Source: Ruminococcaceae bacterium UBA1405
GTDB taxonomy: Bacteria; Bacillota; Clostridia; Oscillospirales; Ruminococcaceae
Length of the DNA: 20,817 nucleotides
Reading direction: 5' to 3'
Assembly: GCA_002305685.1 (NCBI GenBank)
Contig: DBQB01000064.1
Coordinates: 1 to 20,817 of the forward strand
In this document: positions 14,439-20,817 of the stretch, in pieces
Layout: every line of letters starts with the position of its first letter
How positions within the stretch are numbered: position 1 is the first letter of the stretch
Translations under genes and position numbers: made by a program
The notes under the pieces: model-generated
Told to the model about the DNA's origin: nothing
The model's input: only the letters and a program-made list of their open reading frames with translations
The model's database searches: none

Positions 14439-15200
14439 TCAAAGGGAATTTAGCAGCGATTGCAGTGGTTCGAAACATTTTGCATTGGCCGCCAGAAAAG
14501 GAATGGGATGCTCGTAGCTGAAAGCTTCGCCGTCAAAAGCACCGTATTTGCCTCCTGCCTCTGAGATAATAAAGGAAGCTGCGGCATAGTCCCAGGGGGA
14601 GAGCCGGTATTCAAAGAACATATCGGTATGTCCGGCAGCAACGGAACACAAATCCAGCGCCGCAGATCCGCTGCGGCGCAGATCTGCACAGCGCAGCAAC
14701 AATTCTTTGGCAGCAGTGAGCGTTTTTTCCGCTTCCTCTGGGTAATAGGGGGAGGTGCCTACATTGATCAACCCCTGGGAAAAGGGTATTTCCGAGACGT
14801 GGATAGGGGTGTCTCCGCAGAAAGCGCCTTTGCCTTTGACGGCATGAAACAGCCGGTTATGATAGGGGTCATATACCATACCCAGAACCGGTTCGCGATG
14901 CAGCAGCAGAGCAACCGAGATGGCGCTACACCGGTGTCCGCGGAAAAAGTTGGTGGTTCCGTCGATAGGATCGATGAGGAAGGTATAATCCTCTCCCAAA
15001 CAATTGTTTTGCTGCTCTTCCGCAAAAAAGGTAGCGCCGGGCACGACACGAGAAAGTTCCTGCAACAAAAAAGATTGTACCGCTGTGTCGGCGTCGGTGA
15101 CAAAGTTGGCGTGGCCTTCCTTTTGATGGACGGGGGCGTTGGACATAGCGAGCATCCGTTTTCCGGCTTCCAACATAATGCGGCGAATTTCGGTATCCAT
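14439..15200 (-). CDS. Inositol monophosphatase family protein
   Basis: A 253-aa Mg2+-dependent sugar-phosphate phosphatase of the inositol monophosphatase/FBPase fold. All metal and active-site motifs are present: FVTDAD (33-38), FFAEEQ (58-63), the signature DPIDGTTNFF (77-86) and SPWDYAAA (201-208) with D204, followed by the EAGG turn. Members act on myo-inositol phosphate, fructose 1,6-bisphosphate, 3'-phosphoadenosine phosphate or NADP; the exact substrate cannot be read from sequence. The ATG at 15198-15200 follows AGGAGG (15208-15213) with a 7-bp spacer. It has its own promoter at 15245-15273. No terminator separates it from the S-component gene, so partial co-transcription is possible. 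Confidence 0.92.
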   Translation of the reverse strand: MDTEIRRIMLEAGKRMLAMSNAPVHQKEGHANFVTDADTAVQSFLLQELSRVVPGATFFAEEQQNNCLGEDYTFLIDPIDGTTNFFRGHRCSAISVALLLHREPVLGMVYDPYHNRLFHAVKGKGAFCGDTPIHVSEIPFSQGLINVGTSPYYPEEAEKTLTAAKELLLRCADLRRSGSAALDLCSVAAGHTDMFFEYRLSPWDYAAASFIISEAGGKYGAFDGEAFSYEHPIPFLAANAKCFEPLQSLLNSL

Positions 15201-15244
15201 AAAGCATCCTCCTGAGCGATTGATAGAATCCTTTCATTGCCTTT

Positions 15245-15273
15245 ATGATACCACGGTAACAAAATTGGGTCAA
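15245..15273 (-). promoter_or_regulatory. Sigma-A promoter of the inositol monophosphatase family gene
   Basis: Minus-strand TTGACC (15268-15273), a 17-bp spacer and TATCAT (15245-15250), 45 bp upstream of the start codon. Confidence 0.7.
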
Positions 15274-15342
15274 ATCTACATTTTTATCACGATACGCTCA
15301 GCGTTCCCGTAAGAAAATACAAGGGAAGAATATGGATTTTGA

Positions 15343-15371
15343 TTGACCGGTCTCTGTGGATATGCTATGAT
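15343..15371 (+). promoter_or_regulatory. Sigma-A promoter of the arabinofuranosidase gene
   Basis: TTGACC (15343-15348), a 17-bp spacer and TATGAT (15366-15371), about 75 bp upstream of the ATG. No clear AraR-like operator or cre site was recognised around it. Confidence 0.72.
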
Positions 15372-15446
15372 ACAGAATAGAAAAGGGGTAAAATTTGTGA
15401 TACTTTACCATATTTCTACAATTCATCTACCAAGGAGGCTGTTCTT

Positions 15447-16940
15447 ATGTTCCATTATGTAGTCAATACCTATCACCGAAAATACACCATCCGTCCGGAA
15501 ATTTATGGAAATTTTTCGGAACATTTGGGGCGGTGTATCTATGGCGGGATTTACGTTGGGGAGGATTCTCCCATTCCCAATCAAAAGGGAATCCGCACCG
15601 ATGTCGTGCAGGCGCTTCGGAAAATTCATCTTCCGGTGCTGCGCTGGCCGGGGGGATGCTTTGCAGATGAATACCATTGGAAGGATGGAATCGGGGAGAA
15701 GAAGCTGCGCAAAAAGATGGTGAATACCCATTGGGGCGGCGTAGTGGAGGACAATTCCTTTGGCACCCACGAATTTATGGAATTTTGCCGTCAGGTGGGA
15801 TGTCAACCATATATCAATGGAAATGTGGGTAGCGGCACAGTGGAGGAGATGCAGCAATGGATCGAATATATGACCTTCGATGGACAGTCTCCTATGTCCC
15901 AACTGCGGCGTGAAAATGGACAGGAACAGCCCTGGAAACTGAAATATTTTGGGGTGGGCAATGAAAATTGGGGCTGCGGAGGCAATATGCGCCCGGAATT
16001 TTATGCCGATACCTATCGCCGGTATGCCACCTATCTTCGAAATTTTGGCGACAATAAACTGTACAAAATCGCCTGCGGACCCAACAGCGACGATTACAAC
16101 TGGACCGAACAGCTGATGAAGATTGCGGGAAAATACTGCAACGCAATCACAATGCATTACTATACCAACGGCGGTGATGCTTGGAACCGTAAGGTTCCTG
16201 CAACAGGCTTTGACCAAGAGTACTGGTACCGGATGCTTCACAATACTCTGAAAATGGATGAGATGATTACCAAACATCTGCAAATTATGGATCGCTATGA
16301 TCCAGAACATAAGGTAGATCTGATTGTGGACGAGTGGGGAAGCTGGTATCAGGTGGAACCTGGCACCAATCCAGGATTCCTCTATCAGCAAAATACCATT
16401 CGGGACGCGCTGATTGCCGGAATTAACCTAAACATCTTTAACAAACATTCTGATCGCATCGCCATGGCCAATATTGCTCAGATGGTCAACGTTTTGCAGG
16501 CGGTGATTCTCACCGAAGGGGAGAAGATGATTCTTACTCCTACCTATCATGTTTTTGATCTGTATCAGGTGCATCAAAATGCCACGCTGGTAGACTCCTG
16601 GATGGAGACCAAGGAGATTGGTCCAGAAGGCTTTACCTGTCCCAATCTGCATGAGTCTGCGTCGATCGGTCAAGATGACACGCTGCATCTAACCCTTTGC
16701 AACCTTTCCGCCGACCAAAAAGCTGACATCGAAACGACTTTGGTGGGTGAGGGATACCAGTTGAAAGAGGCTTTGATGGTGGGAGGCAATATGGGAGATT
16801 ATAATACCTTTGAGCAGCCTGAGGCAGTGACCGTAAAGCCTTTGACCAGTTGCCGGATGAAGGAGAACGGACGGGAACTGTCCATAACACTCCCGCCTTG
16901 TACGGTGGCGCGCATTTCCCTTGCGCCTGTACAGCGGTAG
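15447..16940 (+). CDS. GH51 alpha-L-arabinofuranosidase
   Basis: A 497-aa retaining glycosidase of family GH51 that releases terminal alpha-L-arabinofuranosyl residues from arabinan, arabinoxylan or arabinogalactan fragments. The N-terminal strand has IRPEIYGNFSEHLGRCIYGG and LRWPGGCFADEYHW, typical of the family. The acid/base is E173 in GVGNENWGCGG, the nucleophile is E296 in VDEWGSWY, and a C-terminal beta-sandwich ends with PPCTVARISL. There is no signal peptide, so it works in the cytosol on imported oligosaccharides. AAGGAGG at 15432-15438 supports the ATG start. A DUF6171-type gene follows after 7 bp and rhamnulokinase soon after, suggesting use of rhamnogalacturonan-I-type pectin side chains (inference). 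The symbol abfA is often used for this family but is not assigned here. Confidence 0.95.
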   Translation: MFHYVVNTYHRKYTIRPEIYGNFSEHLGRCIYGGIYVGEDSPIPNQKGIRTDVVQALRKIHLPVLRWPGGCFADEYHWKDGIGEKKLRKKMVNTHWGGVVEDNSFGTHEFMEFCRQVGCQPYINGNVGSGTVEEMQQWIEYMTFDGQSPMSQLRRENGQEQPWKLKYFGVGNENWGCGGNMRPEFYADTYRRYATYLRNFGDNKLYKIACGPNSDDYNWTEQLMKIAGKYCNAITMHYYTNGGDAWNRKVPATGFDQEYWYRMLHNTLKMDEMITKHLQIMDRYDPEHKVDLIVDEWGSWYQVEPGTNPGFLYQQNTIRDALIAGINLNIFNKHSDRIAMANIAQMVNVLQAVILTEGEKMILTPTYHVFDLYQVHQNATLVDSWMETKEIGPEGFTCPNLHESASIGQDDTLHLTLCNLSADQKADIETTLVGEGYQLKEALMVGGNMGDYNTFEQPEAVTVKPLTSCRMKENGRELSITLPPCTVARISLAPVQR

Positions 16941-16947
16941 GTGAGGT

Positions 16948-17205
16948 ATGGAAAAGATACCTTTTTGCCGCCGGTGCTTGCTGGAGGATTTTGGGGAAAG
17001 CGATCTGCTCCGCTCCATCCAAGAATATATTGCTCTTCTTCCGGAATCTGAGCGGGCTGCACCGGAGGCGGTTCACAGTCGGCAGAATCTTTGCCGCAGC
17101 TGTGTCCATCTGCAAAACGGAATGTGCAGTCTCTGCGGATGTTTTGTGGAGGCGCGCACAGCCAAAGTAAAGCAAAGTTGTCCGGACAGTCCCCCCAAAT
17201 GGTAA
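16948..17205 (+). CDS. Small Cys-rich protein, DUF6171 type
   Basis: An 85-aa protein beginning 7 bp after the arabinofuranosidase stop, with GTGAGG just ahead of the ATG, so it is almost certainly translated from the same mRNA. Eight cysteines are arranged as C7xxC10, C49xxC52, C60xxCxC (60, 63, 65) and C78, with the endings CGCFVEAR and SCP that mark the DUF6171 family as I recall it. The middle (residues 14-47) is a predicted helix with LLRSIQEYIALLPESER. It probably binds one or two zinc ions or an iron centre. The function is unknown; similar small proteins occur in Clostridia in varied contexts, so the link with arabinose use may be fortuitous. Confidence 0.8.
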   Translation: MEKIPFCRRCLLEDFGESDLLRSIQEYIALLPESERAAPEAVHSRQNLCRSCVHLQNGMCSLCGCFVEARTAKVKQSCPDSPPKW

Positions 17206-17300
17206 TGATTGTGAAATTATGGAAGATGGAGAGCAGGAGAGCGGCGTCTTTTAAATATGACGAAAAATTCTTCTTGATGCTTTCCTTTTTCCATACATTG

Positions 17301-17320
17301 TGCTACAATGGAAATATAAT
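17301..17320 (+). promoter_or_regulatory. Possible extended -10 promoter of rhamnulokinase
   Basis: TGC followed by TACAAT (17304-17309) forms an extended -10, and a second TATAAT lies at 17315-17320. No good -35 is present for either. It lies 28-47 bp upstream of the ATG, so the gene may have its own promoter besides read-through from the arabinofuranosidase transcript. Confidence 0.45.
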
Positions 17321-17347
17321 ATATCTCTGAAAATGGAGGAGACCCAA

Positions 17348-18817
17348 ATGAAACAACGTGTGCTTGCTTTTGACTTTGGCGCTTCCAGCGGCAGAGCCAT
17401 TATCGGCGAATTTGACGGAACCAAGATTGAACTCAACGAAGTGCATCGTTTTTCCAACGATCCGGTGTTGGTCAATGGTACGATGTATTGGGATATTCTG
17501 CGGCTGTTCCACGAGATCAAGCAGGGTATCATCAAAGCAAATCTGGCAGGCGGTTTTGAGAGCATCGGCATTGATACCTGGGGTGTAGATTTCGGCCTGA
17601 TTGATTCGGAAGGGCGACTGCTGGAAAACCCCGTGCACTACCGTGACGGCCGTACCGATGGTATGGTGGAAGAATTGGCCAAAATCATTCCTTTGGATGA
17701 GCTCTACGGTATGACCGGTATCCAAATTATGCAGATCAATACGCTGTTTCAACTGTTCTCGCTGGTGAAAAACCGGAAGGATCTTTTGGATCGGACCGAT
17801 CGGATGCTGTTCATCCCGGATCTGTTCAACTACTTCTTGACTGGGGTTAAAACCACCGAGTATACCATTGCTTCCACAGCCCAGCTGCTGGACGCCAACC
17901 GCCAGTGGTGCAAAGAGCTTTTACAGAAACTGACCATTCCTACCGAGATGCTCACCGAAATTGTCAAACCTGGTACCCAGGTTGGTATGCTCAGCGATGC
18001 CATCTGTGCTGAGTTGGGTGTGCCTACTGCGAAGGTCATTGCCTGTGCTTCCCATGATACCGCTTCCGCCGTTGTTTCGGTCCCCTCACTGGAAAAGGAT
18101 TTTATATTTATCAGCTGTGGAACCTGGTCCCTGATGGGAACCGAGCTGGATGCACCGATTATGGATAAGAAGTCCCAGGAATTCAATATCACCAACGAGG
18201 GCGGATATAACGATACCATTCGGTATCTGAAGAATATCATGGGCCTTTGGCTCATTCAGGAGACCCGCCGTCAGCTGATTCGCCAGGGACAGGAGATGTC
18301 CTACGCGCAGTTGGAGCAGGAAGCGCTGAAGGTGAAACCGTTCCAGAGCTTTGTGGATCCTGATGCACCGGTTTTCCTGAAACCGGGACATATCATTGAA
18401 AATGTCAAAGAGTTCTGCCGCACCACCGGTCAACATGTTCCAGAGAGCATTGGTGAAGTGATGCGCTGCATTTATGAGAGCTTGGCGATGAAATACCGCT
18501 TTGTCTTTGAGTTTTTGCGGGATAGTTCCGGCAAGGAGTATCATCAGATCAACGTGGTAGGCGGCGGCACCAAAGACGGATTCCTTTGCCAGCTGTGTGC
18601 CAACTCCTGCAACGTCAAGGTGGTAGCCGGTCCCATTGAGGCAACCGCCATGGGAAATATTGCGGTGCAGCTGATGTCCCTGGGATATATCAAGAACCTC
18701 AAAGATGCTCGTCAGGTTATCATCAATTCTTTCCCGGTGAAAGAGTTCCTGCCAAGTGAGGATCGGGCTGCGTGGGATGAAGCCTACGAAGTATTCAAAA
18801 AGTATTTGGTTCAGTAA
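17348..18817 (+). CDS. rhaB: Rhamnulokinase
   Basis: A 489-aa FGGY-family sugar kinase that phosphorylates L-rhamnulose to L-rhamnulose 1-phosphate with ATP in the cytosol. The N-terminal phosphate-binding motif is LAFDFGASSGR (6-16), the substrate-site segments are GIDTWGVDFGLID and NEGGYNDT, the catalytic base is D237 in ASHDTASAV, and the second ATP-binding loop is VVGGGTKDGFLCQL. These match RhaB better than xylulokinase or L-fuculokinase. GGAGGAG sits just upstream of the ATG at 17348; an open frame 16 codons longer has no homology or binding site. No isomerase, aldolase or mutarotase is within the window, so the rest of the rhamnose pathway must be elsewhere. Confidence 0.92.
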   Translation: MKQRVLAFDFGASSGRAIIGEFDGTKIELNEVHRFSNDPVLVNGTMYWDILRLFHEIKQGIIKANLAGGFESIGIDTWGVDFGLIDSEGRLLENPVHYRDGRTDGMVEELAKIIPLDELYGMTGIQIMQINTLFQLFSLVKNRKDLLDRTDRMLFIPDLFNYFLTGVKTTEYTIASTAQLLDANRQWCKELLQKLTIPTEMLTEIVKPGTQVGMLSDAICAELGVPTAKVIACASHDTASAVVSVPSLEKDFIFISCGTWSLMGTELDAPIMDKKSQEFNITNEGGYNDTIRYLKNIMGLWLIQETRRQLIRQGQEMSYAQLEQEALKVKPFQSFVDPDAPVFLKPGHIIENVKEFCRTTGQHVPESIGEVMRCIYESLAMKYRFVFEFLRDSSGKEYHQINVVGGGTKDGFLCQLCANSCNVKVVAGPIEATAMGNIAVQLMSLGYIKNLKDARQVIINSFPVKEFLPSEDRAAWDEAYEVFKKYLVQ

Positions 18818-18843
18818 TGTGTAAAATAATGAACCGGTAAAAA

Positions 18844-18874
18844 TTGCGCCTGCCAAACATTTTGGTAGGCGCAA
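18844..18874. terminator. Perfect hairpin after rhaB, weak terminator
   Basis: TTGCGCCTGCCAAA and TTTGGTAGGCGCAA pair over 14 bp with a 3-nt CAT loop and one G-U pair. On the plus strand only CTGTATGATAG follows, so termination may be partial. On the minus strand a T5 follows, although no minus-strand gene reads towards it. Confidence 0.6.
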
Positions 18875-18980
18875 CTGTATGATAGGGCGATGACGAGTCC
18901 GGTTGCGCCAACAGACATCCGGAAGGATCACCGCAAGCAAAGTTTCCATTATATTACAGACACAGAAAGGGTCTTACAAG

Positions 18981-19862
18981 ATGTCCAATCTTACACAAAA
19001 ATCCAAAGGAATTATTTTGATGCTGCTCTCCGCATTCTTTTTTGCGTTGATGCAGGTGATGGTGAAACTTTCCGGCGGACATATTCCGCTGATGGAACAG
19101 GTGTTTTTCCGCAATTTGGTCAGCCTGTTTATTGTGCTGGTAATCATTTTGAAGGATCATGTCTCCATGTTTGGCGCCAAAAAATATCAGCCGTGGCTAT
19201 TTGGACGTTCATTTTTTGGCTATCTGGGTGTTATCTGTATGTTTTATGCTACCAACCACGCCAATCAGGCGGACGTCAGTACATTGAGTAAAATGTCTCC
19301 TTTTTTGGTGACGGTATTTGCGGCTATCTTTCTCAAGGAAAAGATCAGCAAAATTCAGGTTCCGGCAATGGTGATTGCGTTTGTCGGCTGTATCGTTGTG
19401 GCCAATCCTGCCTTCAATTCAAACCTGTTTCCGCTGTTTGTGGCTTTTCTCAACGCGGTAACATCTGCGGTAGCTTATACGCTGCTGAGCTATTTCCGTG
19501 GCAAGGTGGATGCTGTGACCGTGATTATGCATTTTTCCACCTTTAGCGTTATTGCATCTCTCCCGTTCATGGTGATGGATTTTGTGATGCCTACCGCATA
19601 CGAATGGATGCTGCTGCTGTTGATCGGTGTCTTTGCGGGTTTGGGGCAGATTTGTCTGACCTATGCATACCGGATGGCGCCGGCTGCGGAGGTAAGCGTA
19701 TACAACTATTCCGGAATTGTGTTTTCGATGATTTTGGGATATGTGATGCTCGGTCAGACACTAGGGCTTAACTCGTGGATCGGTGGAGCACTGGTAATTG
19801 CTGCTTCGCTGATGGTATATCTGTATAACCAGAGTAAGACAAAGGCGATAGCTCAGAAATAA
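18981..19862 (+). CDS. EamA/DMT-superfamily permease
   Basis: A 293-aa integral membrane protein with ten predicted transmembrane helices in two EamA repeats (about residues 8-140 and 150-285), the pattern of drug/metabolite transporter proteins. Supporting stretches are the opening GIILMLLSAFFFALMQVMVK and the charged loop FLKEKISKIQVPAM in the middle. DMT members export amino acids, nucleotide or sugar metabolites and drugs; the substrate is unknown. The ATG at 18981 follows AAAGGG nine bases upstream; a longer open frame from 18903 has no support. It lies 164 bp after rhaB, across a hairpin with little U-tract, so read-through from rhaB is possible. I found no strong promoter of its own. 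Confidence 0.88.
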   Translation: MSNLTQKSKGIILMLLSAFFFALMQVMVKLSGGHIPLMEQVFFRNLVSLFIVLVIILKDHVSMFGAKKYQPWLFGRSFFGYLGVICMFYATNHANQADVSTLSKMSPFLVTVFAAIFLKEKISKIQVPAMVIAFVGCIVVANPAFNSNLFPLFVAFLNAVTSAVAYTLLSYFRGKVDAVTVIMHFSTFSVIASLPFMVMDFVMPTAYEWMLLLLIGVFAGLGQICLTYAYRMAPAAEVSVYNYSGIVFSMILGYVMLGQTLGLNSWIGGALVIAASLMVYLYNQSKTKAIAQK

Positions 19863-20019
19863 GTCCAATGGTATTAAGTCAAGAGGGTGATGCAAGAAAA
19901 AATTGAGTAAAACAGTGCACAAAGCAGGATGTCAGAAGCAAAAAGGCAACACCAATCTAAGCCCTGCCCCTGAGAAAATTTGAAACAGGGCATGAACACC
20001 AGAGCGGCAAACGGTTCGC
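19863..20019. other. Junction between the EamA gene and the IS110 transposase
   Basis: No gene is seen. The right end of the IS110-family element must lie here. GCCCTG (19961-19966) and CAGGGC (19986-19991) form a 6-bp inverted repeat with a 19-nt spacer about 30 bp from the transposase stop, but IS110 elements usually lack standard terminal repeats, so the exact border cannot be set. Confidence 0.4.
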
Positions 20020-20817
20020 TCAGCCCTCCGGCGGGATATACAGGCGGTTGTCTTTCAGCAGTCGAAAGACCAACCGGACCAGTTTTCTGGCAGTTAAAGC
20101 GAGTGCGCGTTTGTGCTGGTACTTGTTGACCTCTTTGAATTTAAGGTCATAGTAGCGCCGGAACTCGGAGTCGCATCTTCTCACAGAGTTGGCGGCTTCC
20201 AGCAGGTAGTAACGGAGATAGCGGTTGCCAGATTTAATCATTTGGGAGTGTTCGGCTTCAAATTCACCGGACTGGTTTTTGTGCCAGACAAGGCCGGCAA
20301 ACTTGGCGACAGAGGCTTGAGAGCTGAAACGGTGGATATCGCCAATCTCAGCGATAATGCCGGCGGAGTAGACCTTGCCAATGCCTGGGATGGATGTCAG
20401 GGTATTGGGAATAATCTCGAACTGTTGTTCAATGGCTTTGTCCAGAACCTTGACCTGTTCCTTCAGTGCCCGCATAGAGGCAATAGAAACAGACATTGCC
20501 TGGTTCACGGTGTCGTTCACAGTCTTGGGCAGGCGGTAAGATCCTTTAGCCGCAGTTTGTATCACTTTGGCCACAGCATTCGGATCGGCAAATCTGCCGC
20601 GGCCTGTTTCGGCAATAAAAGCTGTCAGTTCGTCCAGATCCGCATTTGCCAGATCGTCCACAGTCTCAAAGCGTTCCATGAGCGCAATGGTGGTGGCGCT
20701 GGTGTTCTGAATGTCCTTGTCCTGGGCCATGCCGGAGCACTTCAAAAACAAGTAGTTTGCAAACCGCTGCTTTTCCCGTGTCAGGTTCTGAATCACATCA
20801 AATCTGGCTCTGGTAAG
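20020..20817 (-). CDS. IS110-family transposase, C-terminal part, cut by window edge
   Basis: The frame is open to base 20817, so about 265 C-terminal residues are seen and the N-terminal DEDD RuvC-like domain is outside the window; a start at GTG 20794-20796 would be internal. The visible part begins with the helical LTREKQRFANYL region and carries the Transposase_20 (IS110/IS116/IS902) domain: TSIPGIGKVYSAGIIAEIGD with its helix-hairpin-helix, RFSSQASVAKFAGL, then the Ser-containing EAEHSQMIKSGNRYLRYYLL characteristic of IS110 recombinases. The protein inserts the element by DEDD plus serine chemistry, and in characterised members it is guided by a bridge RNA encoded in the non-coding ends. 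No frameshift or internal stop is seen, so it may be active. Confidence 0.93.
   Translation of the reverse strand, partial: LTRARFDVIQNLTREKQRFANYLFLKCSGMAQDKDIQNTSATTIALMERFETVDDLANADLDELTAFIAETGRGRFADPNAVAKVIQTAAKGSYRLPKTVNDTVNQAMSVSIASMRALKEQVKVLDKAIEQQFEIIPNTLTSIPGIGKVYSAGIIAEIGDIHRFSSQASVAKFAGLVWHKNQSGEFEAEHSQMIKSGNRYLRYYLLEAANSVRRCDSEFRRYYDLKFKEVNKYQHKRALALTARKLVRLVFRLLKDNRLYIPPEG
20020..20817 (-). mobile_element. IS110-family insertion sequence, partial
   Basis: The element enters from the right edge with its transposase facing left. Its downstream end lies between 19863 and 20019 and could not be fixed; only the coding part is given here. Confidence 0.75.

Noticed and set aside
15423..16391. 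322-codon minus-strand open frame over the arabinofuranosidase
   Set aside because: The GH51 frame has all catalytic motifs; the antisense frame has no recognisable sequence or start signals.
18086..18949. 287-codon minus-strand open frame over rhamnulokinase
   Set aside because: Shadow of rhaB; no ribosome binding site and no family resemblance.

Overview
The window looks like a stretch of chromosome from a Gram-positive anaerobe of class Clostridia, probably a gut Oscillospiraceae/Ruminococcaceae-type organism. This is inferred from mid-range GC, strong AGGAGG-type ribosome binding sites, sigma-A promoters with 17-18 bp spacing, U-tracted intrinsic terminators, a SigH-like sigma factor and a bifunctional chorismate mutase/prephenate dehydratase. 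No CRISPR array, prophage or secretion locus is visible. The only large mobile element is a partial IS110-family transposase at the right edge.

Layout. (1) 1-160: the 3' part of tRNA-Cys(GCA), then two hairpin terminators. (2) 175-3400, minus strand: an aldo/keto reductase, then pheA and an AEC-family permease that probably share one transcript. (3) 3430-4655, plus strand: an SGNH-type esterase broken by one extra T in a T8 run, then a long bidirectional hairpin terminator whose core resembles two IS3-type ends. (4) 4707-7452, minus strand: an ECF sigma/anti-sigma-like membrane protein pair, a 101-nt imperfect palindrome, and a diacylglycerol-kinase-family lipid kinase. (5) 7588-12185, plus strand: a very large surface protein (about 1458 aa if intact) with a signal peptide, a transglutaminase-like domain lacking its Cys and His, MBG/YDG domains, an 18-bp tandem repeat encoding a flexible linker, Ig-like regions, three copies of an unrecognised C-terminal repeat, and one membrane anchor with an eight-Arg tail. 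It is split by one extra A in an A7 run. (6) 12269-13446, plus strand: a SigH-like sigma factor and a double zinc-ribbon protein separated by a structured intergenic region. (7) 13539-15273, minus strand: an inositol-monophosphatase family enzyme and an ECF-transporter S component with a long leader. (8) 15343-19862, plus strand: GH51 alpha-L-arabinofuranosidase, a small Cys-rich DUF6171-type protein, rhamnulokinase and an EamA/DMT permease, consistent with use of arabinose- and rhamnose-containing pectin fragments. (9) 20020-20817, minus strand: IS110-family transposase, open at the window edge.

The most notable observations are: two otherwise intact genes each carrying a single-base expansion in a homopolymer (sequencing error, recent decay or slippage-based switching); the mosaic surface protein with an apparently dead transglutaminase domain and a new-looking triple repeat; the IS3-end-like palindrome acting as a terminator; and the leader with two mutually exclusive foldings between the sigma factor and the zinc-ribbon gene.
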